A DNA stretch of 64,000 nt from assembly GCF_900094595.1 (NCBI RefSeq), contig NZ_FMAD01000016.1, positions 62,001 through 126,000 of the forward strand. The letters are read 5' to 3'. The first letter of the stretch is position 1. Each line of letters opens with the position of its first letter. The translations under genes were made by a program, and so were the position numbers. This document shows, piece by piece, positions 26,369-35,220 of the stretch. Origin of the DNA: Cupriavidus alkaliphilus (GTDB taxonomy: Bacteria > Pseudomonadota > Gammaproteobacteria > Burkholderiales > Burkholderiaceae). The notes below the pieces were generated by a model. The model was not told the DNA's origin and ran no database searches. It was given only the letters and a program-made list of their open reading frames with translations.

Positions 26369-27486
26369 TACCACATCCCCTCCAGCAGGGCATCCAGCCT
26401 GGTGCCGGCGTTGTCGCCCAGGTCGCTGACCTCGGCGGGATAGTTCTGCTTGAGCAGCGCCGCCATCTCGGGAAGCCTGGCCCGGTCGAAATCGAGGTGG
26501 CCGAGCCGGCTCGGCAGTTGCAGCGCGTCCACGACTGCCTCGATGCGGTCGGCGAGGAAGGCGGCAGGCGTGCGGCTGCCACGGTCCATGGCGAAGATCT
26601 CGAGCTTGCGGCCATAGGCGCCGGCACAGGCCCGGATGACGGGCGCCAGCGCAATGCAGGAGGTCAGGCTGTGAGCGACGCCGAAGGTTCCGCCGAGGAT
26701 GTGCCCGATGCGATGGCTCAGGCCATAGATGACCGAAGCGGGATAGAAGTAGCACTGCCACGCGGCAAGCTGAAGCTGCATCAGGTCGTCGGTCGAAACC
26801 AGGCCGCCCGCGATGGCATCCCGCGTTTCGAGCTTGCGCGGCCACTTCTCCAGCACGGCCAGGAAGCGCTCCACGCCCCTGGCGGCGAGGATGGCGTGAG
26901 GATGATCCACGTCGACCCGGCGCATGCCTTCCACGGCATGGTCGATGCCCTTGATGGCCGAGCTCAGCAGCAGCATGCGCGGGGTATCGACGATCATCCT
27001 CGGATCGAGCACCACCAGCCTGGGTGTGGTTTCGCGGACGGCATGGCTGCGCTTGAATTTGCGCGGGCCATCCGTCTCGGTCACGCCGAAATAGTGGGAG
27101 AACTCCGAACCCGACAGCGTGGTGGGAATCGCCGCAATCGGCAGGTAGCGGCCGGTCTGCTGGAAATGCAGGTGCGAGACCGCCTTGGCGGCGTCGAGCA
27201 CGGAGCCGCCGCCGAGCGCGATGATCGATTCCGCACGGGCACCGAGGCAGGCGCGCAGCCCGTCCTGGACGGCGAAATCGGGAACATGCGGCGGCAGGCC
27301 GGTGAAGGTGCCAACGCTGTCGCCGACGGCAGGCTGCAGGTGCTCGCGGTTCAATGCGTCAAGGAACTCGACGGTGAATATGATCGGACGGCGGATGCCG
27401 TAGCTCCCCATGGACGCTGCGACGGTCTTCAGCACGTCGAGTCCCCAGACAATCTCTTCCTGCGGCAGGCATTTCAACTGATTCAT
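26368..27486 (-). CDS. Maleylacetate reductase-like iron-containing alcohol dehydrogenase
   Basis: A 372-residue group III Fe-ADH. Visible: the NAD(P) loop GGGS at 92-95, PTTLSGSE at 121-128, and the metal-site histidines His183 (GIDHAVEG), His258, His262 and His272 (GLSHRIGH...AHS). Maleylacetate reductases of this family turn maleylacetate into 3-oxoadipate, the step after hydroquinone or hydroxyquinol ring cleavage, and LinF is one of them. That fits the PcpA/LinE-like enzyme 5 kb away. I start at the ATG at 27486 rather than the long frame to 27753, which crosses the divergent nitroreductase promoter. Confidence 0.85.
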   Translation of the reverse strand: MNQLKCLPQEEIVWGLDVLKTVAASMGSYGIRRPIIFTVEFLDALNREHLQPAVGDSVGTFTGLPPHVPDFAVQDGLRACLGARAESIIALGGGSVLDAAKAVSHLHFQQTGRYLPIAAIPTTLSGSEFSHYFGVTETDGPRKFKRSHAVRETTPRLVVLDPRMIVDTPRMLLLSSAIKGIDHAVEGMRRVDVDHPHAILAARGVERFLAVLEKWPRKLETRDAIAGGLVSTDDLMQLQLAAWQCYFYPASVIYGLSHRIGHILGGTFGVAHSLTSCIALAPVIRACAGAYGRKLEIFAMDRGSRTPAAFLADRIEAVVDALQLPSRLGHLDFDRARLPEMAALLKQNYPAEVSDLGDNAGTRLDALLEGMW

Positions 27487-27737
27487 TCCACATCTCCACC
27501 GTGTTTTCGTATGGGATCGGGCGTCGATCCGAGTAGGAAGATAGGCGAATCGGCTGCGCGCGTGCCCGCGGAATTGCGGAACGCAGCGTCCAGGAATCTG
27601 GACGCCGTACCTGTGCCGACGGGTGCTGGTCGTTCGTCGATTCCGGACGGAGCTTTCCAGGCTTGCCGTCTTCACAAGGCCGGGGAGATATCTATGATCT
27701 TTTCCAGCGTAGCGACCCCCACCACTAGAACGGAGAC

Positions 27738-28427
27738 ATGAAGATGGAGGCAATCCAATTGACGGAAGCGCTGATCCGCGGACGCCGCAGCAAGCGCGGT
27801 TTCCTGGACCACGCGGTGCCGATCGAGACGGTCAGGGACATCCTGTCCGTCGCGAAATACGCGCCCAGTTCGAGCAATACGCAGCCCTGGCGCTGCTATG
27901 TGCTGACCGGAGCGGCGCGCGACAAGATCACGGAAGCCGCGGTCGAAGCGTATCGCGCCGCGCCCACGGGGCTCGCGCCCGAATACCCGTTCTTTCCCAA
28001 AGAGTTGCCCGCGCCGTTCTCTTCGCGCTTCAACACGTTTCGCGGCATGCTGGGCGATGCGCAGGGCGTGCAGCGCAGCGATGTCGTCGGGCGCCGACGC
28101 GACGTCGAACGGCAGTTCCGGTTCTTTGATGCGCCAGTGGGGCTGATCTTCACCATGGATCGGCGCCTGGAATGGGCCAGCTTCATCTGCTACGGCTGCT
28201 TTCTGCAGAACATCATGCTGGCCGCACGCGCGCGCGGGCTGGATACCTGTCCGCAGCAGATCTGGTCGCTGCAATCGGCGGTGCTTCGTGAAAGTCTTGG
28301 CATCTCCAGCGAGGAGATGATCGTGGCCGGCATGTCGCTGGGCTATGCGGACAACAGTATGCCGGAGAACAACATGGACCTCAGCAGGCTGGAACTGGAC
28401 GAGTTCGTCTCGTTCTTGACTGGCTGA
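27738..28427 (+). CDS. Nitroreductase-family FMN oxidoreductase
   Basis: A 229-residue nitroreductase with the FMN-binding RGRRSKRGF segment, SSSNTQPWR and a C-terminal GMSLGYAD loop. Similar enzymes reduce nitroarenes or quinones with NAD(P)H. It is divergent from the maleylacetate-reductase-like gene across a 251-base gap and begins after CGGAGAC. Nitroaromatic breakdown through aminophenol or hydroquinone would place it upstream of the ring-cleavage genes, but an unrelated reductive role is possible. Confidence 0.9.
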   Translation: MKMEAIQLTEALIRGRRSKRGFLDHAVPIETVRDILSVAKYAPSSSNTQPWRCYVLTGAARDKITEAAVEAYRAAPTGLAPEYPFFPKELPAPFSSRFNTFRGMLGDAQGVQRSDVVGRRRDVERQFRFFDAPVGLIFTMDRRLEWASFICYGCFLQNIMLAARARGLDTCPQQIWSLQSAVLRESLGISSEEMIVAGMSLGYADNSMPENNMDLSRLELDEFVSFLTG

Positions 28428-29197
28428 TACGCGTGCTGCGCAAGCTGGCCGGCGCCAATGGCATTCGCGTTGCCGGGCGCGGCCGGCCGCTGAGCATCGT
28501 GCAGAGGGACGGTCAGCCGACCGCTCAGATCACGCCGCTGCGGCAAAGCGCGAGCGCCAGCCCGATATGGAGAGTTGCCAGGGAAATCCACCCGACAAAC
28601 GAAATGCAAAGCCGGTAGCGGTACATGATGCGCTCCACTGGATCGGGCCAGACGCCGATGCATAGCAGCTTAGGCGCAGTGGCCATGCGGCAGTAGATTC
28701 GTACCTGGGCCTTCAGCGTTTCCTTGCCCGCACCAATGCACCTGGTCGCAGGCGCGGTGCATCCTGCAGCCTGCGCCACGCCAGGCATGTCTCGTCATGA
28801 CTGCACTCGCTACCGGAACAGCCGCCTGTCCGGGCGCTCAGACGGCCCCGGAAAAGGTCGCGGCGCCCGCGGCAGGGCCTGCCACGCCCTGATGCTGCTT
28901 CTGCTCCAGTTCACGGTGCCGGCCCGCCCCGGCACCTCGCCGTGATCGCCACGGGGAGCGGAGAAGATTCTGCGCGCACGCGTCCCGGGTTCTCTCGCGC
29001 GGGACGGGGTCAGTTCCGGTGCAAGTCACCTGGAACGGGAGCGTGCGCACCGATTGGTGCCGGTGTGGTAACAGAGTGGGTACTTTGGTGATGCTTCCGC
29101 TGCAACCGGCCGACAGCTAGGATGCTCTTCAAGCGGCCGCTGTTTGCCTTCCGGCGCAGACCCGCCGAGCATCCCCGTCATCTCAGCAGGAGAGAAC
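28428..29197. other. Gene-poor stretch with a possible structured RNA
   Basis: About 770 bases with only short open frames and no family signal. These include a 61-codon plus-strand frame at 28433 and a 33-codon minus-strand frame encoding one hydrophobic helix (about 28525-28626). The one clear feature is the set of nested inverted repeats at 28974-29048. Confidence 0.45.
28974..29048 (+). ncRNA. Possible structured RNA or leader: three-way-junction-like element
   Basis: An outer stem GCGCACGC/GCGTGCGC (28974-28981 with 29041-29048) encloses two hairpins. The first is GTCCCG/CGGGAC (28982-28987 with 29000-29005). The second is TTCCGGTG with CACC-T-GGAA (29014-29021 with 29027-29035). The GGTGCAAGTCACC part loosely recalls the cobalamin-riboswitch core, but the conserved boxes around it are not complete. 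Strand and function are unknown; no intact gene follows directly. Confidence 0.3.
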
Positions 29198-29384
29198 ATG
29201 ACGCAACGCCTCAACGACTTCCAGCAATCGCCCGAGCTGTCCAAGATGCTCATGGAGCTCCTGGAACCGGCTGAACGTCGCCTTCCGCATTTTGCCGGGT
29301 TCCTCCGACAAGGCCTGCGGGCTGGACAAGGCCAACCTGAGTCATGCCATGAAACGGTTGGGGCGCCGGTCTTCACCTCGGTGA
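29198..29384 (+). pseudogene. Internally deleted carboxymuconolactone decarboxylase/AhpD-like gene
   Basis: The start (GGAGAGAAC then ATG) gives MTQRLNDFQQSPELSKMLME, the usual N-terminus of AhpD-like carboxymuconolactone decarboxylases. From 29262 another frame gives WNRLNVAFRILPGS, the typical C-terminal part. The middle, with the redox CxxC site, is deleted and the frame is changed. The gene is therefore dead. It precedes the flavoprotein gene, a common pairing. Confidence 0.6.
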
Positions 29385-29543
29385 ACTAGCGCAGCCGTTC
29401 TCCCGGGCTGGTCACGGCCCGGTTCCCCCGATTTCGGACCCCGGATCCGCCGGTTTTGCACCGCGCGGCCAGGCGTCTTACACCGTTCGGTCGCCACGTC
29501 GTGCCGCCGAAGGCCAACAACAGAAGGAAGCGAGGTAACCATC

Positions 29544-30752
29544 ATGAAACGTAGGATCCTGATTGTCGGCGGCGGCTTTGCCGGACTGTGGACGGCGCTC
29601 GGCGCGGCGCGCGTCGTCGATATGCAAGGCGGCGCTGCGGCGGATGTCGAGATCACGCTGGTTTCACCGCGGCCGGAGCTCCACGTCCGTCCGCGCCTGC
29701 ACGAGGCCCACCCCGAGCAGATGGCGGTGCCGTTCCTTCCGGTGCTGGACGCCGTTGGCGTCAAGTTCATCGAAGGCTCGGTCGAGCGCATCCATGTGGC
29801 GGACCATTGCGTCGAGATCACCAGGGCCGATGGCCAGACCAGCACCGAAGGCTACGAGCGCCTGGTCCTTGCCAGCGGTAGCCGCCTGTTCCGTCCGCCG
29901 CTGCCGGGCCTGGCAGAACACGCCTTCGCGGTGGACCAGCTGCACGAGGCGGTGGCGCTGCGCGAGCATCTGGAACGCCTGCCGTCGCAGCCCGAGGGCC
30001 CGCGGCGCAATACTTTTGTCGTGGTCGGCGGCGGCTTTACGGGGCTGGAGGTGGCGACTGAACTGCCGCAGCGGCTGTGCGCGATCCTGGGCGAGACCGT
30101 GCGCCCCCGCATCGTCATCGTCGAGCGCGCAGATGCGATCGGTCCGGATCTGGGGCCCGGTCCGCGCCCGCAGATCCTGCAGGCACTGGAGCAGCTGGGT
30201 ATCGAAACCCGCGTTGGCGCGGGTGTGGTCTCTGTGGATGCCGGCGGCGTGGTGACCGCGACTGGTGAACGGATCGACGCGGGCACGGTCATCTGGACGG
30301 GTGGCATGATTGCCAGTGGCCTGACCGCGCAAGTCTCGCCGCACCTTGACCGACAGGGGCGCATGGAAGTCAGCGCGGACCTGCGGGTGACCGGTACAAG
30401 CGGTGTGTTCGGCGCCGGCGACGTGGTGCGCGCACTGACCGACGACGACGGCCACTACTCGCTGATGTCGTGCCAGCACGCCTTGTACATGGGGCGATTT
30501 GCCGGACATAACGTGGCGGCGGACCTGCTGGGTCTGCCGACGATCGCGTACCGGCAGGACTTCTATGCAACCTGCCTTGACCTGGGCGCATGGGGCGCGG
30601 TCTACACCGAAGGCTGGGATCGGCGGGTCAAGCTGACGCACGCCGAAGGCAAGGCACGCAAGTTGCTGATCAATACCCAGTGGATCTACCCGCCGGCCGC
30701 GGACCGGGAGCAGGCGCTGGCCGCGGGCAATCCGGAGGTCACGTACACCTGA
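29544..30752 (+). CDS. FAD-dependent pyridine nucleotide-disulfide oxidoreductase, NDH-2-like
   Basis: A 402-residue flavoprotein of the type II NADH dehydrogenase/Pyr_redox_2 family. The FAD loop is GGGFAGLW (residues 9-16), the NAD(P) loop is VVGGGFTGLE, and the second FAD motif is GVFGAGDVVRAL. NDH-2 proteins pass electrons from NADH to quinones at the membrane face without pumping protons; no membrane helix is visible here. The GAAGGAAG region provides the ribosome site. A dead carboxymuconolactone-decarboxylase-like gene lies just upstream and a strong terminator just downstream. Confidence 0.88.
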   Translation: MKRRILIVGGGFAGLWTALGAARVVDMQGGAAADVEITLVSPRPELHVRPRLHEAHPEQMAVPFLPVLDAVGVKFIEGSVERIHVADHCVEITRADGQTSTEGYERLVLASGSRLFRPPLPGLAEHAFAVDQLHEAVALREHLERLPSQPEGPRRNTFVVVGGGFTGLEVATELPQRLCAILGETVRPRIVIVERADAIGPDLGPGPRPQILQALEQLGIETRVGAGVVSVDAGGVVTATGERIDAGTVIWTGGMIASGLTAQVSPHLDRQGRMEVSADLRVTGTSGVFGAGDVVRALTDDDGHYSLMSCQHALYMGRFAGHNVAADLLGLPTIAYRQDFYATCLDLGAWGAVYTEGWDRRVKLTHAEGKARKLLINTQWIYPPAADREQALAAGNPEVTYT

Positions 30753-30772
30753 GGCGTTCTCGCCCCGGCCGT

Positions 30773-30806
30773 GCCGACGCCCCGCTCTCGCGGGGCGTCG
30801 GCTTTG
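30773..30806 (+). terminator. Strong terminator after the NDH-2-like gene
   Basis: GCCGACGCCCCGC pairs perfectly with GCGGGGCGTCGGC around TCTC, followed by a short TTT. It lies 21 bases after the stop, before the convergent gene that ends at 30856. Confidence 0.8.
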
Positions 30807-30855
30807 CGGGGGTGGGGCCGCCGCCGGCGATTGCCGGCGACGGACCTCTCTCCCG

Positions 30856-32457
30856 CTAGAACCCCACCGCCTGCCCGTCGCGCCGCGAGTCCGAAGCCGC
30901 GATGTAGCCGAACGGCGCCTTGTAGATGAGCTGCGCCGAGCCAAATTCCAGACTGTCGCGTGGCGCGACCTCGACGCGGTGGCCCATGCCGCGCAGCGTC
31001 GCCACCACGTCCGCCGGCAGGTGCGCCTCGACATTCACCACAGGCCCGTGTTCCACGCGGAAGCGTGGGGCATCGCTCATGGCCTGCGGGTTCTGGCCGA
31101 ATGCTGCCAGCCGCGCCATCATCTGTACATGGCCCTGCGCTTGCATCGAGCCGCCCATCACGCCGAATGACATCACCGGCGCGCCTTGACGCGTGACGAA
31201 GCCGGGGATGATCGTGTGCATCGGCTGCTTGCCGGGAGCCACGCAGTTGGCGTGGCCCGGCTTCAGGTTGAAACCTGCGCCGCGGTTGTGCAGCGCGATA
31301 CCGGTGCCGGGCACCACCACGCCGGAGCCGAAACCGCGGTAGTTGGACTGGATATACGAAACCATCGAACCCGCGGCATCCGCGGCGGACAGATAAACGG
31401 TGCCGCCAGTCTTCGGGATGCCTGCAGTGGGTGCACCAGCCCGCTTCAAGTCGATCAGCGCCGCGCGCTCGGCAAGGTACGCCGGGTCCAGGAAAGCTGC
31501 GGGCGCGTGCTGCATGGAGGCCGGGTCCGACACGTGGCGGTGCAGGTCGGCAAAGGCCAGCTTCATCGCCTCGATGCTGACGTGGTAGAAGTCGGCGCTG
31601 TCGCAACCCATGCTTTCCACGTCGAAGCGGTCCAGGATGCCGAGGCCGATCAGCGCGGCGATGCCCTGGCCGTTCGGGGGAATTTCGTGGAGCGTGTAGC
31701 CGCGGAACTCCTGCGCCATCGGCTGGACCCAGGCAGCGCGATGCGCGGCCAGGTCGTCGGCGCGGATGGCGCCTCCGGTTTCCTCGGCGAACGCGACGAT
31801 GCGCGCGGCGAGTTCACCCGTGTAGAAGCTCTCGCCATCGCTCTCGGCAATGCGCTGCAGCGTGGCAGCCTGTTCCGGGAAGCGCCAGCGCTCGCCCGCC
31901 TGCGGCGCCCTGCCGTCGCGCAGGAACGCCTTGGCAAAGCCAGGCTGCCCGGCGAGCACCGGCACCTGCGCGGCCCATTGCCGTGCGATCTGCGGCGACA
32001 CCAGGAAGCCCTGATCGGCGTACTCGATGGCCGGTGCGAACAGCCGCGCGAACGGCAGCTTGCCGAAGCGGGCCGACAGCGCCTTCCAGCCCGCAACCTG
32101 GCCCGGCACGGTTACGGTGTCCCAGCCTACCTCGGGCATGGCGTCGCGTCCGGCGAAATGCTCCGGCGTCCAGCGCGCCGGCGCACGGCCGCTGGAGTTG
32201 AGTCCGTACAGTTGCCCTTCGTGCCAGACCAGCGCGAACATGTCCCCGCCAATGCCGTTCATGACCGGCTCCACCACGGTCAGCGCAATCGCGCTGGCAA
32301 TGGCGCTGTCGATGGCATTGCCGCCTTCGTACAGCATGCGCAGCCCCGCCTGCGCGGCGAGCGGCTGGCTGGTGCTGACCGCGTTGGCGGCCAGCAGCGG
32401 CATCTTCTGCGACGGGTAGGGAAAGGTCCAGTCGAAAGGCAACATCGGGAACTCCAT
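30856..32457 (-). CDS. Gamma-glutamyltransferase family protein (Ntn hydrolase)
   Basis: A 533-residue GGT-like proenzyme. Self-cleavage would occur before the Thr of TGGTVYLSAAD, leaving a large and a small subunit; the oxyanion segment GVVVPGTGIALHNRGAGF and the early NGIGGDMFALV are typical. There is no signal peptide, so it is probably cytoplasmic, like many non-classical GGTs in Burkholderiales. Alternative start ATG at 32445. A Bug-type binding protein and GABA genes lie upstream on the same strand. It could therefore release glutamate or GABA precursors from gamma-glutamyl compounds; that is inference. Confidence 0.88.
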   Translation of the reverse strand: MEFPMLPFDWTFPYPSQKMPLLAANAVSTSQPLAAQAGLRMLYEGGNAIDSAIASAIALTVVEPVMNGIGGDMFALVWHEGQLYGLNSSGRAPARWTPEHFAGRDAMPEVGWDTVTVPGQVAGWKALSARFGKLPFARLFAPAIEYADQGFLVSPQIARQWAAQVPVLAGQPGFAKAFLRDGRAPQAGERWRFPEQAATLQRIAESDGESFYTGELAARIVAFAEETGGAIRADDLAAHRAAWVQPMAQEFRGYTLHEIPPNGQGIAALIGLGILDRFDVESMGCDSADFYHVSIEAMKLAFADLHRHVSDPASMQHAPAAFLDPAYLAERAALIDLKRAGAPTAGIPKTGGTVYLSAADAAGSMVSYIQSNYRGFGSGVVVPGTGIALHNRGAGFNLKPGHANCVAPGKQPMHTIIPGFVTRQGAPVMSFGVMGGSMQAQGHVQMMARLAAFGQNPQAMSDAPRFRVEHGPVVNVEAHLPADVVATLRGMGHRVEVAPRDSLEFGSAQLIYKAPFGYIAASDSRRDGQAVGF

Positions 32458-32510
32458 TCAGAACAGGTAAAAGGGCGCGCGGGCGGCGCCCCGGGGTTGC
32501 GGCACGCGGG

Positions 32511-33488
32511 TTATTGCAGTGTCACGCCGGACTGCTTGACAAGCTTTTCGGTGCGCGGGATCTCAGCGCTGACCATCGCGCTGAAGTCGCCGACGCTGCC
32601 GCCGCGCGGCTCGGCGCCGGTTGCCGCCAGCCGCTCGCGGAACTCCGGTGACTTGAGCAGCTTGTTGATCGAGACATTGAGCTTGGCGACCACGTCGGCC
32701 GGCGTGCCTTTGGGCGCGACAATGCCGTACCACGGCGCGATATCGAAGCCGGCATAGCCCTGCTCGGCGATCGTCGGGATCTCCGGCGCGTTTGGCGACC
32801 GCTTCGCGGTGGACATGCCGAGCGCACGCAGCTTGCCCGCCTTCACATATGGCAGGCCGGTCATGATGGTGTCGAAATACATCGACACCTGGCCGGACAG
32901 CAGCGCGGGAATCGCTTCGCCGGCGCCCTTGTACGGCACATGGACGATATCGATGCCGGCCGCGGCCTTCAGCATTTCGCCGGCAATATGCGAGGTGGTG
33001 CCGGCCCCGAACGAGGCATAGGTCAGCTTGCCCGGGTTGGCCTTGGCATACGCCACCATCTCGCGCAGCGTCTTGAACGGCAGCGAGGGGTTGGACAACA
33101 GGATGTTAGGCGTGATCGCGACTACCGCCACCTTCTCGAACGCATCGGGGTCATAGCTGAGCTTCTTGTACAGGAACCGGTTGGTCACCATCGACGCCGG
33201 TCCGGACATCAGCAGCGTATAGCCATCGCCAGGCGCGCGCGCGGCCACTTCGCTGCCGATCATGGCGGCGGCGCCTGGCCGGTTTTCGATCACGAAGGTC
33301 TGGCCATATTCCTTGCCGAGGCCCAGGCCGATCTGCCGCGAGATCAGGTCGGTGGCGGAGCCGGCCTGGAACGGCACGACGATACGCACCGGCTGGCTGG
33401 GCCAGTCGCGGGCGCCCTGCGCGAGTGCCACGGAAGAGGCCGCCAGCATGGTGACCGCAAGCAGGCTGCGGATAGCATTGAAACGCAT
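32511..33488 (-). CDS. Bug/TctC-family tripartite tricarboxylate transporter binding protein
   Basis: A 325-residue periplasmic binding protein with a signal peptide cut after ALA-Q and the Bug marks: WPSQPVRIVVPFQAGSATD, ENRPGAAAMIGSE and PYKGAGEAIPALLSGQV. Bug proteins bind carboxylates or amino acids. No TctA/TctB membrane partners are present, which is common for orphan Bugs of this group. It sits between the GGT and GabD genes on the same strand and may bind the pathway substrate. Confidence 0.92.
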   Translation of the reverse strand: MRFNAIRSLLAVTMLAASSVALAQGARDWPSQPVRIVVPFQAGSATDLISRQIGLGLGKEYGQTFVIENRPGAAAMIGSEVAARAPGDGYTLLMSGPASMVTNRFLYKKLSYDPDAFEKVAVVAITPNILLSNPSLPFKTLREMVAYAKANPGKLTYASFGAGTTSHIAGEMLKAAAGIDIVHVPYKGAGEAIPALLSGQVSMYFDTIMTGLPYVKAGKLRALGMSTAKRSPNAPEIPTIAEQGYAGFDIAPWYGIVAPKGTPADVVAKLNVSINKLLKSPEFRERLAATGAEPRGGSVGDFSAMVSAEIPRTEKLVKQSGVTLQ

Positions 33489-33759
33489 GTTTATACCCTC
33501 ATCGATAGAAGAAATGTCATCCGCTCGCAAGGAGGGATGGCACTTCCCAGTCCGCAATATGCGTGCCATTGGTGTCGGGCCGATTCCGGCGCGCGTCCTG
33601 CCCGCCTCCTTCCCTTTCGTGGAAGTTTGCGTACGTCGTGCACCGGAGTCGTCAGCGTCGCACCGGCAATTGCCGGACTGTGTTGTCCCCATGGGGCCGG
33701 CGCACTGCGTGGGTGCGCCATGGCCCCGCCCTGGCGGGGGGTACTTCACCCCGTCGTTG

Positions 33760-35211
33760 TTATTCGACTTCCATGCAGAGGTATTTGGTCTCCAGGTACT
33801 CGTCGATGCCATGGCTTGAACCTTCGCGGCCCAGCCCCGATTGCTTGATGCCGCCGAACGGCGCCACCTCGTTCGAGATCAGCCCGGTATTGATGCCCAC
33901 CATGCCGTACTCGAGTGCCTGCGCCACGCGCCAGATCTTCGCCATGTCGCGCGAGAAGAAGTAAGCGGCCAGGCCCGACTCGGTATCGTTGGCCATCGCC
34001 ACCACCTCCGCTTCGGTGCTGAAGCGGAACAGCGGCGCCAGTGGGCCGAAGGTCTCCTCGCGTGCCACCCGCATCGACGCTGTCGCATTGGCCAGCACTG
34101 TCGGCGCGAAGAAGGTGCCGCCGAGCGCATGGCGCTGGCCGCCGGTCAGCACGGTGGCGCCGTGCGCCAGCGCGTCGGCAATATGCGCTTCGACCTTGGC
34201 CACCGCATCCGCGTCGATGAGCGGGCCTTGCGTGACCCCGCTGTCGACGCCATGCCCCGGCCGCAATTGTTCGACCGCGCTGACCAGCCGGCGCGCAACC
34301 TCGTCGTAGACGCGGTCATGCACATAGATCCGGTTGGCGCAGACACAGGTCTGGCCGCTGTTGCGGAACTTGGAGGCGAGGATGCCCTCCACCGCACGGT
34401 CGAGGTCGGCATCGTCGAAGACGATCAGCGGCGCATTGCCACCGAGCTCCAGCGAGAGCTTCTTCACGGTGCCGGCGCACTGCGCCATCAGCAGCTTGCC
34501 GATCGCGGTCGAGCCGGTAAAACTGAGCTTGCGCACCACCGGGCTCGCGCACAGCACGCCGCCGATCTGCGCGGCGTCGCCGGTCACCACCTGCAGCACG
34601 CCACGGGGTACGCCCGCCTGTTCGCCCAGCACGGCCAGTGCCAGTGCCGTGAGCGGCGTCTGTTCGGCGGGCTTGACGATGATGGTGCAGCCGGCGGCGA
34701 GCGCCGGGCCTACCTTGCGCGTGATCATCGCCGCGGGGAAGTTCCATGGCGTGATGGCCGCGCACACACCCACCGGCTCGCGCAGCACCACCAGCTTCTG
34801 GCTGCTGCGCGGGCTGGCCAGCACCTCGCCATCGACCCGCTTGGCTTCTTCGCCGAACCACTCGAGGAAGCTCGCGGCATAGGCAACCTCGCCGCGCGCC
34901 TCGGCCAGCGGCTTGCCTTGCTCGGCGGTCATCAGCTGGGCCAGGTCTTCCTGGTGCGCCAGCATCAGGTCGGCCCAGCGGCGCAGCACAGCGGCGCGCG
35001 CCTTGCCCGTCTGCGCGCGCCACGCCGGCAGTGCGCGCTCGGCGGCGCGCACCGCCTGTTCGGTTTCGGCCGCGCCGGCCAGGGGCACCGAGCCGATCTG
35101 TTCGTGCGTCGCCGGGTTGAAGACCGCGAATTCTGCGCCGCTTTGCGCCCCGGTCCATTCGCCGTCGATCAGGCAATGGCTGCGCAACAGCGCGGTATGC
35201 TGGAGTTCCAT
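33760..35211 (-). CDS. gabD: Succinate-semialdehyde dehydrogenase
   Basis: A 483-residue aldehyde dehydrogenase. The catalytic Cys is in NSGQTCVCANRIYVHD, the general-base Glu in LELGGNAP, and the coenzyme loop is GSTAIG. The sequence style is that of GabD (ITPWNFPAAMITRKVGPALA). It oxidises succinate semialdehyde to succinate with NAD(P)+. GabT lies 9 bases upstream on the same strand, so the two steps of GABA breakdown are co-transcribed. Confidence 0.93.
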   Translation of the reverse strand: MELQHTALLRSHCLIDGEWTGAQSGAEFAVFNPATHEQIGSVPLAGAAETEQAVRAAERALPAWRAQTGKARAAVLRRWADLMLAHQEDLAQLMTAEQGKPLAEARGEVAYAASFLEWFGEEAKRVDGEVLASPRSSQKLVVLREPVGVCAAITPWNFPAAMITRKVGPALAAGCTIIVKPAEQTPLTALALAVLGEQAGVPRGVLQVVTGDAAQIGGVLCASPVVRKLSFTGSTAIGKLLMAQCAGTVKKLSLELGGNAPLIVFDDADLDRAVEGILASKFRNSGQTCVCANRIYVHDRVYDEVARRLVSAVEQLRPGHGVDSGVTQGPLIDADAVAKVEAHIADALAHGATVLTGGQRHALGGTFFAPTVLANATASMRVAREETFGPLAPLFRFSTEAEVVAMANDTESGLAAYFFSRDMAKIWRVAQALEYGMVGINTGLISNEVAPFGGIKQSGLGREGSSHGIDEYLETKYLCMEVE

Positions 35212-35220
35212 GGGATCCCC

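Noticed and set aside
28433..28618. A 61-codon plus-strand frame with RDGQPTAQITPL, slightly like a Phd-type antitoxin
   Set aside because: One weak motif only, no toxin partner and no ribosome site.
28974..29048. Group II intron domain V or cobalamin riboswitch as a firm call for the nested repeats
   Set aside because: The catalytic AGC/GAAA features of domain V and the full cobalamin boxes are not present, so only a general structured-RNA label is kept.
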